Assembly: GCF_018873765.1 (NCBI RefSeq)
Contig: NC_057921.1
Coordinates: 67,197,557-67,261,556, forward strand
Source: Telopea speciosissima
Taxonomy: Eukaryota; Streptophyta; Magnoliopsida; Proteales; Proteaceae
Length of the DNA: 64,000 bases
Direction: 5' to 3'
A program made the translations under genes and the position numbers. A model generated the notes under the pieces. That model did no database searches and had not been told where the DNA came from. It saw only the letters and a list, made by a program, of their open reading frames with translations. Shown here piece after piece: positions 45,793 to 57,400 of the stretch; within the stretch, counting starts at the first letter, position 1, and every line of letters starts with the position of its first letter.

Positions 45793-46208
45793 TCTTGTGG
45801 ACAAACTTCAGGAGAGAGATCAGAGACGTGTGCTCACCTCCTGCTCAGCACTTCGCTCTTACTGCTCTCCAGTCTCCCCTTGTGTTCCCGTCTTCCTCGT
45901 GATCAGCTGCTTCAATTCCATGACAAGCTTTGGGTCCACTGAAACGGAATCTTTTTATCTTTTTGATTTTTTATTTTTTTTTGGGAGAGGATTCTCTGCC
46001 TGGTAGCGTAACCCCTGCGCCAGTTGCTGGGTGAGGACTTTCGGGACGGAATCACATGCATGCGTTGGATCATTAACAGTGGCGGGATTTTTTGTATATA
46101 TAGGGTTAGGGTGGTCATCATCCCTGCCTTTGTGTCGGAGCATAGACGACATGCGACCAGACAGAATTCTTTTTCCTTTTTTTTTTGTTGGGAAGCAGTT
46201 TTCTACAC
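45793..46208 (-). promoter_or_regulatory. Leader and proximal promoter of the plastid-protein gene
   Basis: The stretch lies directly upstream of the start codon at 45792 and is bounded by a MITE at 46209. On the gene's strand a TATATA run occurs at 46093-46102 (read TATATATACAAA), but it is about 300 bp from the start codon, so its role is unsure. Confidence 0.3.
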
Positions 46209-46316
46209 GGGAGTGTGGCTTACACCAGCACTCTCATGTGTCTATCTCTCTCCTCCTTAGAGCATGGGAGTGGAAGTGTCTTTTCACATGGGAAGGAGAG
46301 ATAGACTCATGAGAGA
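46209..46316. mobile_element. MITE family C, decayed copy
   Basis: It begins GGGAGTGTGGCTTACACCAG and has ATGTGTCTATCTCTCTCCTC, as in the better copy at 62152. The right end stops after AGACTCATGAGAG, so the right terminal repeat has been lost. Confidence 0.7.
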
Positions 46317-46383
46317 TCTTTTTCCCTTTTTTTATATGAAAGATTATCACATACCAATGTGAAGATTCCTACACATAATTTCT

Positions 46384-46640
46384 CACACTCTCTTGTTAAA
46401 CCCTCCGTTTGGAGGAGTCGATTTCCCACCCCTTGTTGGTGGAAACTACACTCTACTTATAGACTGATAGACCCCACACACACACTCTTATTAAACCCTC
46501 CAACTGGATGTTTCGATTTCCCACCCTTGTTGGTGGAAACTGCACTTACCCATAGACCCCACACACTCTCTTATTAAACCCTCCAAATGGATGATTCAAT
46601 TTCTCATCCCTCGTTGGTGGAAACTGCATTCTAACATCGT
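46384..46640 (-). repeat. Three imperfect tandem copies of an 83-95-bp unit
   Basis: TTAAACCCTCC recurs at 46396, 46491 and 46574, each time followed by a conserved TTTCCCACCC/GTTGGTGGAAACT segment. The array lies about 0.6-0.85 kb upstream of the plastid-protein start codon. Confidence 0.88.
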
Positions 46641-46911
46641 AGCGATCTCACTCTTTTCTTATGTCATATAAGGGTAAGAAATTGTTGCCTAGTCGCATAG
46701 TCCTTGCATCAATGTAGTAGCCGATGAGAACGTACATAAAGATATCAACATAATGGGATTTTTTTTATTTCAAATCAAGATAGTTGTTGTCCAAACAATA
46801 AAAATTTTCACGTAAATATTTTCCAAAATATTATTTTTAGATGAATTTTCAGAATTTTTATAGCTTTGCCATGTGATGCTGCTTCTCTACTAAAATTTGT
46901 CCACTTGACCA

Positions 46912-47069
46912 TTATTCACTCAAGTACAATACACCCTCAAGTGCACCAAAAAGGTACATCTGATGGTGCGCATGCATTTGGGGAGTGTTTTAAAACAAAA
47001 GCACTTAAAGTTGAACCGTCAGATGTACCTTTTTGGTACACTTGAAGTGTACTGTACTTGAGGTGATAA
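46912..47069. mobile_element. MITE with TTATCACC-like ends, separate family
   Basis: About 158 bp with inverted arms of roughly 55 bp: TTATTCACTCAAGTACAATA at the left and, reversed, TTATCACCTCAAGTACAGTA at the right. Both arms contain GGTACATCTGA or its complement. The terminal word is like that of family B, but the interior is different. Confidence 0.8.
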
Positions 47070-47177
47070 TTTTTCGAAAAAGAGAGCAATTACCGTTGTT
47101 CCAGGTGAATTCTTTTTTTTTTGTTAAAAATATGAGAGATCGGATTTGATTGCTTAAGCTTCGACCAACGTCTATAT

Positions 47178-47339
47178 TTATCACCTCCAATTTGCTACCC
47201 GCTTCAATTCCCTCCAATCCCTCACATAGGAGCAGAAATGACCACCCTACCCCACCTTGGGCAGTGGGTAAGGTGATCATTTCCGCTCCTGTGTGAGGGA
47301 TTGGAGGGAATTGGAGCGGTCAGGAATTGGAGGTGATAA
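47178..47339. mobile_element. MITE family B, copy 3
   Basis: 162 bp with ends TTATCACCTCCAATTTGCTA and, reversed, TTATCACCTCCAATTCCTGA. The arms pair over most of the length (TTCCCTCCAATCCCTCACA and its complement). Confidence 0.88.
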
Positions 47340-48496
47340 CGATTCATAAATTAAGCAACAAGTTTACCTTCACCCCTTGTGGGAAAAGAAAAAAAAAGAG
47401 CTCACTATAGACATCTAAACCCTGTGATTGAACTTCGAATTACAACCATCAACTTGATCAGTTTACAACTTGCCCAACTAGTAAAATCTTCAAGATGAAA
47501 CCAAGAGAGTTTTTAACAGTTTTCATTAACGAGGATTAGGGACTATGAAAGAACCTGCATCTTATACTGAAGCCTACAAGCTCTTCTTATGTGAATGATT
47601 AAGCAGATGACCCACAAATCCAAGCTTCTATGAAGGACCTATATAATCCATAACATGATGGAATATTTGATGTTATTCCATCTTGGGCCAAAACCAAACT
47701 CTAATGTTTTACTGAAAAAACAATCCCAAGTTAGAAACAAATTTCTCTTTGTCCATTGTGAGTTTCCCATCTTTATGACGGATGGATGTGACTCCAGGAA
47801 AAGGCAGACATCGTAGAAGCCCAAGATTCAAACTTATTTTTTTGTTTGGTGGACACGTGAAGAAAAAACTTCTCCTATGACCCATTTACCACTCTTGAAG
47901 AACAGAAATCCCATCATATGGGTGGATATTTTTCCCCACTCAACCATATCTAAATTTTCTTCTATGTTATGAACAATTCATAGGAGAACAAAATGGCACA
48001 GAACACAAAATGAACTTCACAAATAAAATGATTGTCGGGAATATATTTTTTTCCCCATTTCAAAGAAACAACAGAGCCTAAGGGATTATTTTCTAAAATA
48101 AATATTGACATTTAAAAAATTACAAGTGTGCACCGCAAATTTGAGTTGGACTGGGCAGGCACACAAATTTGAGTAATGAAACCATCCCAAACGGTCCCTA
48201 TCTCACAGAACCCAGAATGGCAAAACGGCCACATCATCATCATCAAAGCGGGGCTCAGTCCAAGGGATTACCCAGAAAAAATAAAAGAAATAATAAAAAA
48301 GGTGACTGTGTCACCCAAGTGAAAATGAGCAAAAGAGTGAGCGAAGCAAACACTAAGGCTGAGAAAGATATTTTCAGAAGAAACTCAAATTATGAAGAAA
48401 CCAAATGAGAACATGTATAGCAAAAGATGACCTACTAACAAAGAGCACTATATATTCCTTTTTCTTACTTATTATATCCTTCCATTTACTTTATTT
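47340..48496. other. Spacer and 3' flank of SKIP8
   Basis: AT-rich sequence with no recognisable domain. The part next to 48496 should hold the SKIP8 untranslated end (- strand). An open stretch at 48169-48408 has low-complexity lysine-rich sequence and is not credible as a gene. Confidence 0.5.
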
Positions 48497-51400
48497 TTAC
48501 CCGAACAAATTTTGGTGCTCTGCGCCTCCACCAATGAACATTGCAGAGCCGTGATGGTGAACCATGTACCACTGCCCATTGTGGAACTCATACACATTGG
48601 TGACATTAAATGGCCCAGTTTCCACGTCCACATATGCCTTCATCGTAACCCAAGCCATGTCGGTCAGCACCCGAGCACGCACATCCCGAATCTGAAAGGC
48701 AACCCCTGCCCAATTGAACGCAAGCTGCCAACTCTCCATAACTGCATCGTACCTGTAGGAAAACCAGTAATGGATTAATCCACACAGAATTGATCACACC
48801 ATCTTCCTCTCCCCCCCACCCCTTTTATTTTATTTCTAATAAGCACAAACCATCTTGCACTTTAAAGCCATAAACTGAGAAAGAGGAGGATGGGTGGGCA
48901 AGGATTCTCCTAGCACTGTGCCACAGAGACACATGATCAAGCACACCATCTTCCTTCATAGACAATAGAGCCCAGAAAGAAGCCTTCCCTTCTCTCTGCA
49001 TGGAAGAATCATAGGGTTCAATATGTTAGTATTAAATTGTCCACATTGTTGCTCGCAGACTCTTGAAGACCAAGCTCACTAAGTGCATCATGAAGCCAAC
49101 ACTTGACAAGGACTCCATTTAATTCCCCTATATATAAAACTCTCAATGAAGACTTCCTGTAACTGGAAGTAGCATAAACATTGTCAAGAGAAAAGCCTTG
49201 CGTATGCTTGGGTAAGGTTGTAATAAATTGTCCATATGCTGCTGTTTGGTGGGAATAATTTCTTAGCTAGATCCCAAATCATTCTTCTGTATTTTCTATT
49301 TTCTTCTTTGTTTCTATTCTGGTTTTTATTTCAATACCCTGCAAATCTGAGATCAACTGAGGTTCCAAACTACTGCTGGGATTCATTAAATCGAGGGTGG
49401 ACCTTGATGCAACGGTTAGGTTGCTCCATTGTGACCAAGTGGTCACAGGTTCAAGTCTCTGGAAACAGCCTCTCTGCAAAGCAGGGAAGGCTGCGTACTC
49501 CCCAGACCCCACAATGGCGGAAGCCTCATGCATTGGGTACGCTCTTTGTAGAAAATAGAGAAGAATGATAGAATTGGATCAAGTATCCCACTCTCTCCCG
49601 GGTCTCTCACTCACGGCCTCTCACCATATACCACTGCACCTCACAGCCATCTGAATCTCACAGAATAAAAGAAAAGGCTCAAGCCAAAATCTAATTAATA
49701 AAATCCGTATACAATGCTGACCTCCCTTACAAACTTATATAGAAGAATCAAAAATAGATTTGGACACATAAAGCGGCCTAACCCAATTCTTAACCTAAAT
49801 TGACTAGAAAGGTGAAACAATAAAGAAAACAGACTCAAAATTGAACTCTAACTAAACTAATGAAGTAAATCCCGTTTTCCTACTTTCTATCTGTATTTTA
49901 GGCTCATTAAATTGGCCAATTACAAAGTACAACACATAGAATCAAAGGCCCATTGAATACATAACCCAAGGCTTATTTCCACTAAAATAAGCCCTTTAGG
50001 AGACTTATTTGTATCACCCCCCCCCCAAAAAAAGGGAAGAAAACTCCAATAACTACAATGATTTATTCAAAAAGATGTAACCCAAAGGGAGGACACAAAT
50101 GTCACTACTGTGAATGGGCCAACAAAGCAGCCTGAGAATGCACAAAGGAAATAAAAGTAGCACTCGTGGGTTAACTAGGTAACCTATCAGCACTTTCTCA
50201 CCTCCTCAGCTATTGATGGCTTGCTTAATTACTAGCACTGAGAAAAACCACGGACTACTAGTCCCTTCTTTAATCCACTTGGTTAAAATTATGTCCATCC
50301 AGAGTGGCTTATTGCATTCAATATCTACCTAAGGTTCACCATCTTACAGAAGAAACACATTTCATTGTTGCCTTCCTTCAACCATCCAACTCCAGATTTC
50401 TGCCTGAAGGATTTCTTCAATCTTTTTCACTCTTTAGAAGTATCCTTCAGTGTTTGCCCACGCGAACAATACCTCATCTGAACCTACTATGTTGGTCACA
50501 GAAAAATTATATCTAGGATGCCAGTCTGCTTATATCTCTTTTTATCCGACAATCATCAGCTGTACTTCTACCTATCTTGTCACCAAAAGATATATTAAAA
50601 CATAATCAATCTCACTTAAAAAATCGTGTTACCATTTGTGGTGTTTGTTATCCACAGATCTAGTAATGGCAAGTACCACAAACATGTCCAATTAAACCTC
50701 TTTTATACTTCTACCTTGTCAAAACCTCACCTCATCAATTATTTTCCTTTTTTATGAATAAAGCCAACTTTATTGAGAAAAGAAAAGAACCAAGCACAAT
50801 GGGACAAATACAATGAGAATAGAGAGAACAATTACGTGCAACTCAAGACTGGTAAATAGGATAATAAACCCCACTGTACACGGAACCCCCACTCCCAAAA
50901 CACCCCTCTTGGCAAGCTCAGGCCAAAAGATGTTAAACCCAAGTCTCCAACTGATCAAGATATTCATGTAAGAACTGAGAGAGATCAAGCCTTGCATGAG
51001 ATCAAGCAGGGCAAACAAGATGACATAGATGCAAGGATCCCAAGTTGAAAAGGATAACTAGCCAACCACAAGAGTCTAGCAAAAAGCCTCCTTAACCAGC
51101 ACAGATTGATGATCCAGGCGGTGGCTGCAAATCTGGTCAAATGGGATTAATTAGACTCAGTTAGTCAGTATTAAGTTTATTGGAGAACCCGGGACTCAAC
51201 TAACATTAAGAACTTTTCATACCGGCAGAGTATTTACAGGTGGCACTGCAGAACACGTACAAGCTCCCGCTAATGGAAAAACTATCACTATATGTATTCC
51301 TTTTTCTACTTCTTCCAAGCACAGGATAACCCCAAGGGGTTGTGGGTTTTTTTCTACCAATTGGGGCCCTCCTGATGCAGATCCAAGCACCTGCAAGAAG

Positions 51401-54400
51401 AAGAAGCCCTAAAATTAGGGCCTAGTATTTGGAGCCTTAGTTTATTACTTAGTTTATTTCAGCTTTAGTTATTTCCCATACTTAGTTTATTTTTCAGTTT
51501 AAATGTAACTTAAATTGAACCGGTTCAGCCTTGGTTCAATTTAAGTGATTAATTCTTATTGGTTGTTAGGTGCTTATTTCTTATTGGTAGAATAGGAATC
51601 TTTTAAGTTTTTAGTTTTAATTAAAGCGTCAAAACCCTTGCACAATTTATGTGAAGGATGGATTCATATATGTAATAGGAATTTGGCCATAGGCCATATT
51701 ATAAATAATAAAATTGTGGGAGGCTCCCCCACAATTCAGACTTTAAAATTTTTTATTCTGCTTGCTGCCTTATGAGTAATATCAAAATGAGGGATTGGTG
51801 GATCTCCAATCGACTCCTTGCATCTTGTAGATCGAGAGGTCCTTCTTCCAGTTCTTTGAAGCTGCTGCCATTGAAGAAACCTGCATATTCCAGCAAATAT
51901 TTTGCAGTTTTTAGTCATCCCCTTCTTCTCCTAATCCTCTACAGCCTACCCTAACATTCCCCCTTTTTATTTTATTTGAATTCTTTAAACCCTAAACCAC
52001 TTACAGCTTCATTCCTCCGTTAGAATCCCACCACATTTGAACCATAGCTCCTTCTTAATACCATAGTTATCAAGGCATCAACATGGCGACACCATGGCGT
52101 CCAGGCTCCTTGGTCGCCTTGCTGCCATGGCGGTGTCGCCTTGAATTTTGCCCCTCTAAAACGCCATGGTCGCTTTCCCGCCTTGGTAACTTTGCTTAAT
52201 ACCCCCTACTCTCGACCCTAACTTATGGCCTATCCCAACAGCTTAACCCTAGTTCCCCCTCATCACCATTAAAACCCAAAAAACCCCTAAGACCTGTCTA
52301 GACTTATCCAGCCATTCAAACCCAATTAAATTACAACCGAACCTCCCTTTCACTGCCATTAACACTTGACCAAGAGCACTCTCCAGAAATCCAATCCTAA
52401 ACCCTAATTTCACCTATTTTTCTATTTCCCAAAACCCAAAAGCCTAACCCTAATTTTCTGAATTTCAATTCTTCACTCAAACCTTATCAATCCTACATCA
52501 CTAGACTCCTAAGAACCTGCCTAGTTTATTCAAATAAGATTCAACCCTTTTACCCTAAACCTAACGCTAATTCTGCCCCAATCGGCCAGCAGATTTGTGA
52601 GATCCTGAATTACCTGGCTCCTAGTAGACCCTTGTCTATCTAAGACTACATTACCTCCCTTCACCAACCCCATGGGGATGGTCTACCAGGTTCATAACTA
52701 CTACTCTTACTATCATTGGGGCCCTCCCTTCACCACCCCCATGGGGATGGTCTACCAGGTTCATATGCTACTCTTACCACAGGACGCTTGCCTATCCAAC
52801 ACTTAGATCCGGCTATACCCAAACTTTTCTGGTTTACCCCAACATTACCCACCTGTCCAAATGTTGCTGAGCAGTTTTAGAATATCAAACAGACCTCCCC
52901 AAAAGGTAATTTTAAATGGTTCTTATGGACCTCCATCTAAAAACTCTACAAACTCTAAAAAGTTTCTATTTTCAGATTCCTTGGTTCTCAAGTCTAGGAA
53001 TTAGGAAAGTTTCCAGAGTTTAATCATTTTTAAGAATGGAAAATTCAGGGGTTAGTTAGTCTATAAATAAAGGGTCATATTAGCAATGTAATGCAATGGT
53101 TTTTCGAGATGAATGGATGTGAATTATCTGAATTGACAAGGAAGCAATTATGATAGGTGTTTTTGTGTGGAAATCGCAGGGTAGATTGGAGCTTTGTTTG
53201 CTGCTGTTATTCCATATTCTCCATACATCTCTCTCTTCAATTCTGTTCTTATTCATTGATTCTTGAATTCCCAATTCTATAGGTTAATTACAGCCCCATT
53301 CCAACCCCTACAGATTCCCTGTTCTGCACTGCAATTTCAGCAACCTACAATCCAGCATCTATCTCCATCCCCTTCTATTTGCCCTGAAATTTCAACCCTA
53401 GTCCCTTCTGACCATTCCTTGTCAGACCCTACCAGAAAACTCTAATTTCAGAACAATCTTCATAGCCTAGTCAATCCCTTCCACTGTTCTTGACTGCAAG
53501 GTTTCATTGGCCCCATCGAACCTCCACAGAGTAGAGATATTCAGGCCATATTCAAATCACTGAAAGGGCTATCAGAGTGGGGAAGTCGACTGCAGTTTCA
53601 GTTATTAAATTTCTCCCAATTGATCACAATTCTGCCCTAGTTCCAACTACATTGAGTTAGACTGCTTCTGTCCTAATTCCTTGGTTCAAGGTTAGGGTTT
53701 GTGGGCCACCACCAAGGGATGAGATCAGTCCCAACAAATCCCTTTGTGTAGATCTGGATTGGATGATTCAAAAAACCTTGATTTCTATAGACTTTTAAGA
53801 CTAAAAAGGAAAATAATGAGAGTTCAAAAATCAGTGCTTTGGCTTCCTCAATGGATGAATCCACTGCTCCATAGGGCCAGAAGATAGTTGCAACAGTTTC
53901 CCAAAATAGTCCCAAGAAATGCCTTCACTTGCTCAATCTCCTTCATTTACTCACTTTCTAGTTATTCCTGCATGAGCCTTTTCATCTTCACAGGATAACT
54001 GTTATCTTCTCTCAAAACACATGTCCCAAGTTCCAGGGTGGAAATATTATCCCAAATTAGACTATTTCACCATATGCTATTATCTGTTTGAAGAGGCCGG
54101 ACCTCAGCGCAATGGTAAGGTTGCTCCATTGCAACCTAGTGGTCACGGGTTTGAGTCAGGAAACAGCCTCTCCGCAAAGCAGGGTTAAGGCTGCATACAT
54201 TACGACCCTCCCCAGACCCCGCAGTGGTGGAAGCCTCGTACACTGGGTACGCCTCTTTTATGGTATTATCTTTTTGACTCACAAATTTGGAATTGTTCAC
54301 ACTACCAGCACATTTCATTAGATAACTAAAAACTAAGTTTCCATTTGAAAGTCATAATCTTGCATAATTTCAGGCCAAACTGTAATCATTTGTACATATA

Positions 54401-57400
54401 AATTTTCATTTCTGCACTCCATCTTTTAATAATCCTAGAAACTCCAATAGAATATGACAAGCACAAACTAATCTTCCAAATGAGAGAAAAATATCATCTA
54501 CCATAAAAAAGGGCGTACCCAGTGCGCGAGGATCCTGCTACTGCAGGGTCTGGGGAGGGGCACATGTACGTAGCCTTAACCCCCGCTTCACGGAGAGACT
54601 GTTTCCTGATTCGAACCCGTGACAACCAGGTTGCAATAGAGCAACCTTACCATTGTGCCGAGGCCCACCCGCTTCCATCATTGAAAATAATCATTATCCC
54701 AGGAAAAGACAGAGATAGACCCAAGATTACTATAACTGCCCATATAGAACTATTCCAAGATTAACTATGTGGGCTGAGGAAGTTGTAGGAGAGTATAAAT
54801 CTAAGTAGCAAGGCTAGTAGACTACCATGTTCCACCTATCAAATTATCCTGGGACAAACTACTATCAGATGGTTTCCGATTCTTCAACCAAATCTCTAAG
54901 TGCTCCTCTTGAAAAAACATAAATGGTATTTGGATAAAAAAAACTATACCATTTCAACGGCAATGGCACAGTAAGGAAAGTATCTCCAAACAATAATAAG
55001 TGAAAGCCTGCTCTAAATTCCATAAAACAGATATATCCTAGCACTGTAGAAAATATTAAGGCCAACAGCCCAACAAAAGTCAAGGCTTAATGAGCAGCCC
55101 ATAAACCAGTTTACTACGCATATCTTGTAGTAAGGAAAAGAAGTGTGTAAGCAGTCTCAAAAATAAAAAAGCAACTTAAGTATCGACAATGCAGATCCAG
55201 GAAGTATCATACCCTGTGAAGAACTCCCCAGAGCTATGAATGCACTTCACATAATCAGCATTAAGCCAAAGACGACTCATCGCTGGAAGGGACCTGTCTC
55301 TGATGATACGGTAGAACTCATCATTGACGTTCACAACTGCTCTTGTAGCTGCATAATATGCCTTCCACCCATTATGTGGTGTGATGCTGTCTTGTTCCAT
55401 GGTGAAGTCCTAGAAAAACATGGTCAAAAACTAAATTACGAACCTTAGATACATCAAATAAATCCAAACCTTATTCAAGGAAGTTCCACCATCTGATTAG
55501 ATAATAGCAATAACAGAACTGTATATAAGTTTATCCACATCATTTAAGTGGTGATTTAATAATATTCAGATGCCAGAGAACAATTACTATACTCCTATAT
55601 GTCAAACTATAAATAACGATGAGGTACTTTAACTAGTTACAGATTTTCAATCTTCAAGTTTTATTTAAGTCAGGTAAGAAGCATACTCAAACAAGCAAGT
55701 ATTAGACCAAATCAAACCACGAATGAGTTTTTACAATCATAGGAAATGCAACAAGAGAACTCAATTAAACTCCACAAAACCTTTTCCCAACTATTTGGGT
55801 CAGCAACACAAATCCATCAACATTGCCCTTCCATCAAACCATAAGTCCACAAGTCTTTCCTCACAACCTCAAACCACATTATGTTCAAGTTTTCAGTCTT
55901 TTCGTCCTTCAATCTTGTCACACTGTGTGTGTGTGTTGGAGGTCCATGTCCATGGATCTCTATACTGTGGGATTATATTGTGTCTAAGTAGTTTAGGTTC
56001 TATCGTTTCTTCCTTTCCTACTGTGATTATACCCTAGGCTTAGCTAGCTAAGAGTTCTAGTTCCATTATGTAATCAATCAGTTTTAATATAAATACATTG
56101 ACTGGGCGATAGATGAGATCAGTATCTATCGCACCACCTTCCTCCATCATCTCAATCTCCCATCTTCTTCTCTCTTCTCTCCTTCTCTGGTTCTAGGTTC
56201 TGGTTTGTTTGGATCATCGGACTTGGACTCTTACTGACTTACCCTCAGGAAAGGAGTTTGTGAGGTGTCTTTGGGTGTACATAGTTAAATATCTTTTTGA
56301 TAGTTCTATTGAGAGACTCAAAGCTCAGTTGGTTGTGAAAGGCTTTACTCAGACTTACGGTGTCAATTATTTTGAGACTTTCTCTCTAGTGGCACGTCTT
56401 AATTATGTCCAAGTTCTTATCTCTTTGGCAGTGAATCTTGATTAGCCTCTGTTTCAGCTAGATACCAAAAATACCTTTTCTCTATGGTGATTTTGAGGAA
56501 GAGGTTTATATGGAGCAACCTCCAGGTTATGTTGTTCAGGGGGATAATGTGTCCAAGGTATGCCGTCTTCACAAGTCTATATATGGGATGAAACAGTCTC
56601 CATGTGCCTGATTCGATAAGTTTAGTAAAGTTATTGGTGGTTATGGGTTCACTCAATGCTTCTCTGATCACTCTGTGTTTATACGTAATCAGGGGGACGA
56701 GGTTGTGATCCTAGTTGTGTACGTTGATGATATCATAATTTCAGGTAATGATTTTTCTGCATTGAAGAGGTCAAGGGATATCTCCATTGGCATTTTCAGA
56801 TGGGACTTGGGAGTACCCAAATTTTTTCTAGGGATTGAAGTTGTTCGTTGCAAGAAAGGTGTCAATTTTGTCTCAGAGGAAGTACATTATGGATCTTCTA
56901 TCTGGTTTCGGCTATAAGCCCATTGACAACCCTATGGATCCAAATCTGAAACTTGGGGTTTGTGATGGCAAAGAGTTTGACAAACAAACATCATTATAGA
57001 AGAATAATTGCAAGACTTATTTACCTAATTGTCATTCACCCGGATATTTCCTTTGTTGTTGAAGTCATCAGTCACTTTATGGAGAGTCCTAAACATGCTC
57101 ATGGGATGCTACTTGTTGCATTCTGAGGTATCTTAAAGCCTTAAAGGTGCTCCTAGCAAAGGTCTTATTTATCGACGTCATGGTCACACTGATGTTGTGG
57201 GTTATTCTGATGTTGATTGACCTGGTGCTACCAACAATCGTCGATCAACCACTGGATATTGTACATTTGTTGGTGATAATCTTATTTATTGGAGGAGTAA
57301 GAAACAGAATATTTTGGCTAGGTTGAGTGCAGAGGCTGAGTATAGAGCTTTGGCTCATACTGCAGCAAAATTGATGTGGTTGAACTCTCTACTACAAGAG

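Noticed and set aside
48169-48408. Lysine-rich 79-residue open frame on the + strand
   Set aside because: Low-complexity AT-rich sequence between genes with no motif and no splice structure.
51372-51956. Possible solo LTR with TATAAATAATAAA, starting TGATGCAG and ending CCCTAACA
   Set aside because: The outer 5 bases do not match and no second copy or primer site is present, so it is not supported.
54094-54165. tRNA gene
   Set aside because: The A and B boxes belong to a SINE head. There is no cloverleaf with a proper acceptor stem, and the SINE body follows directly.
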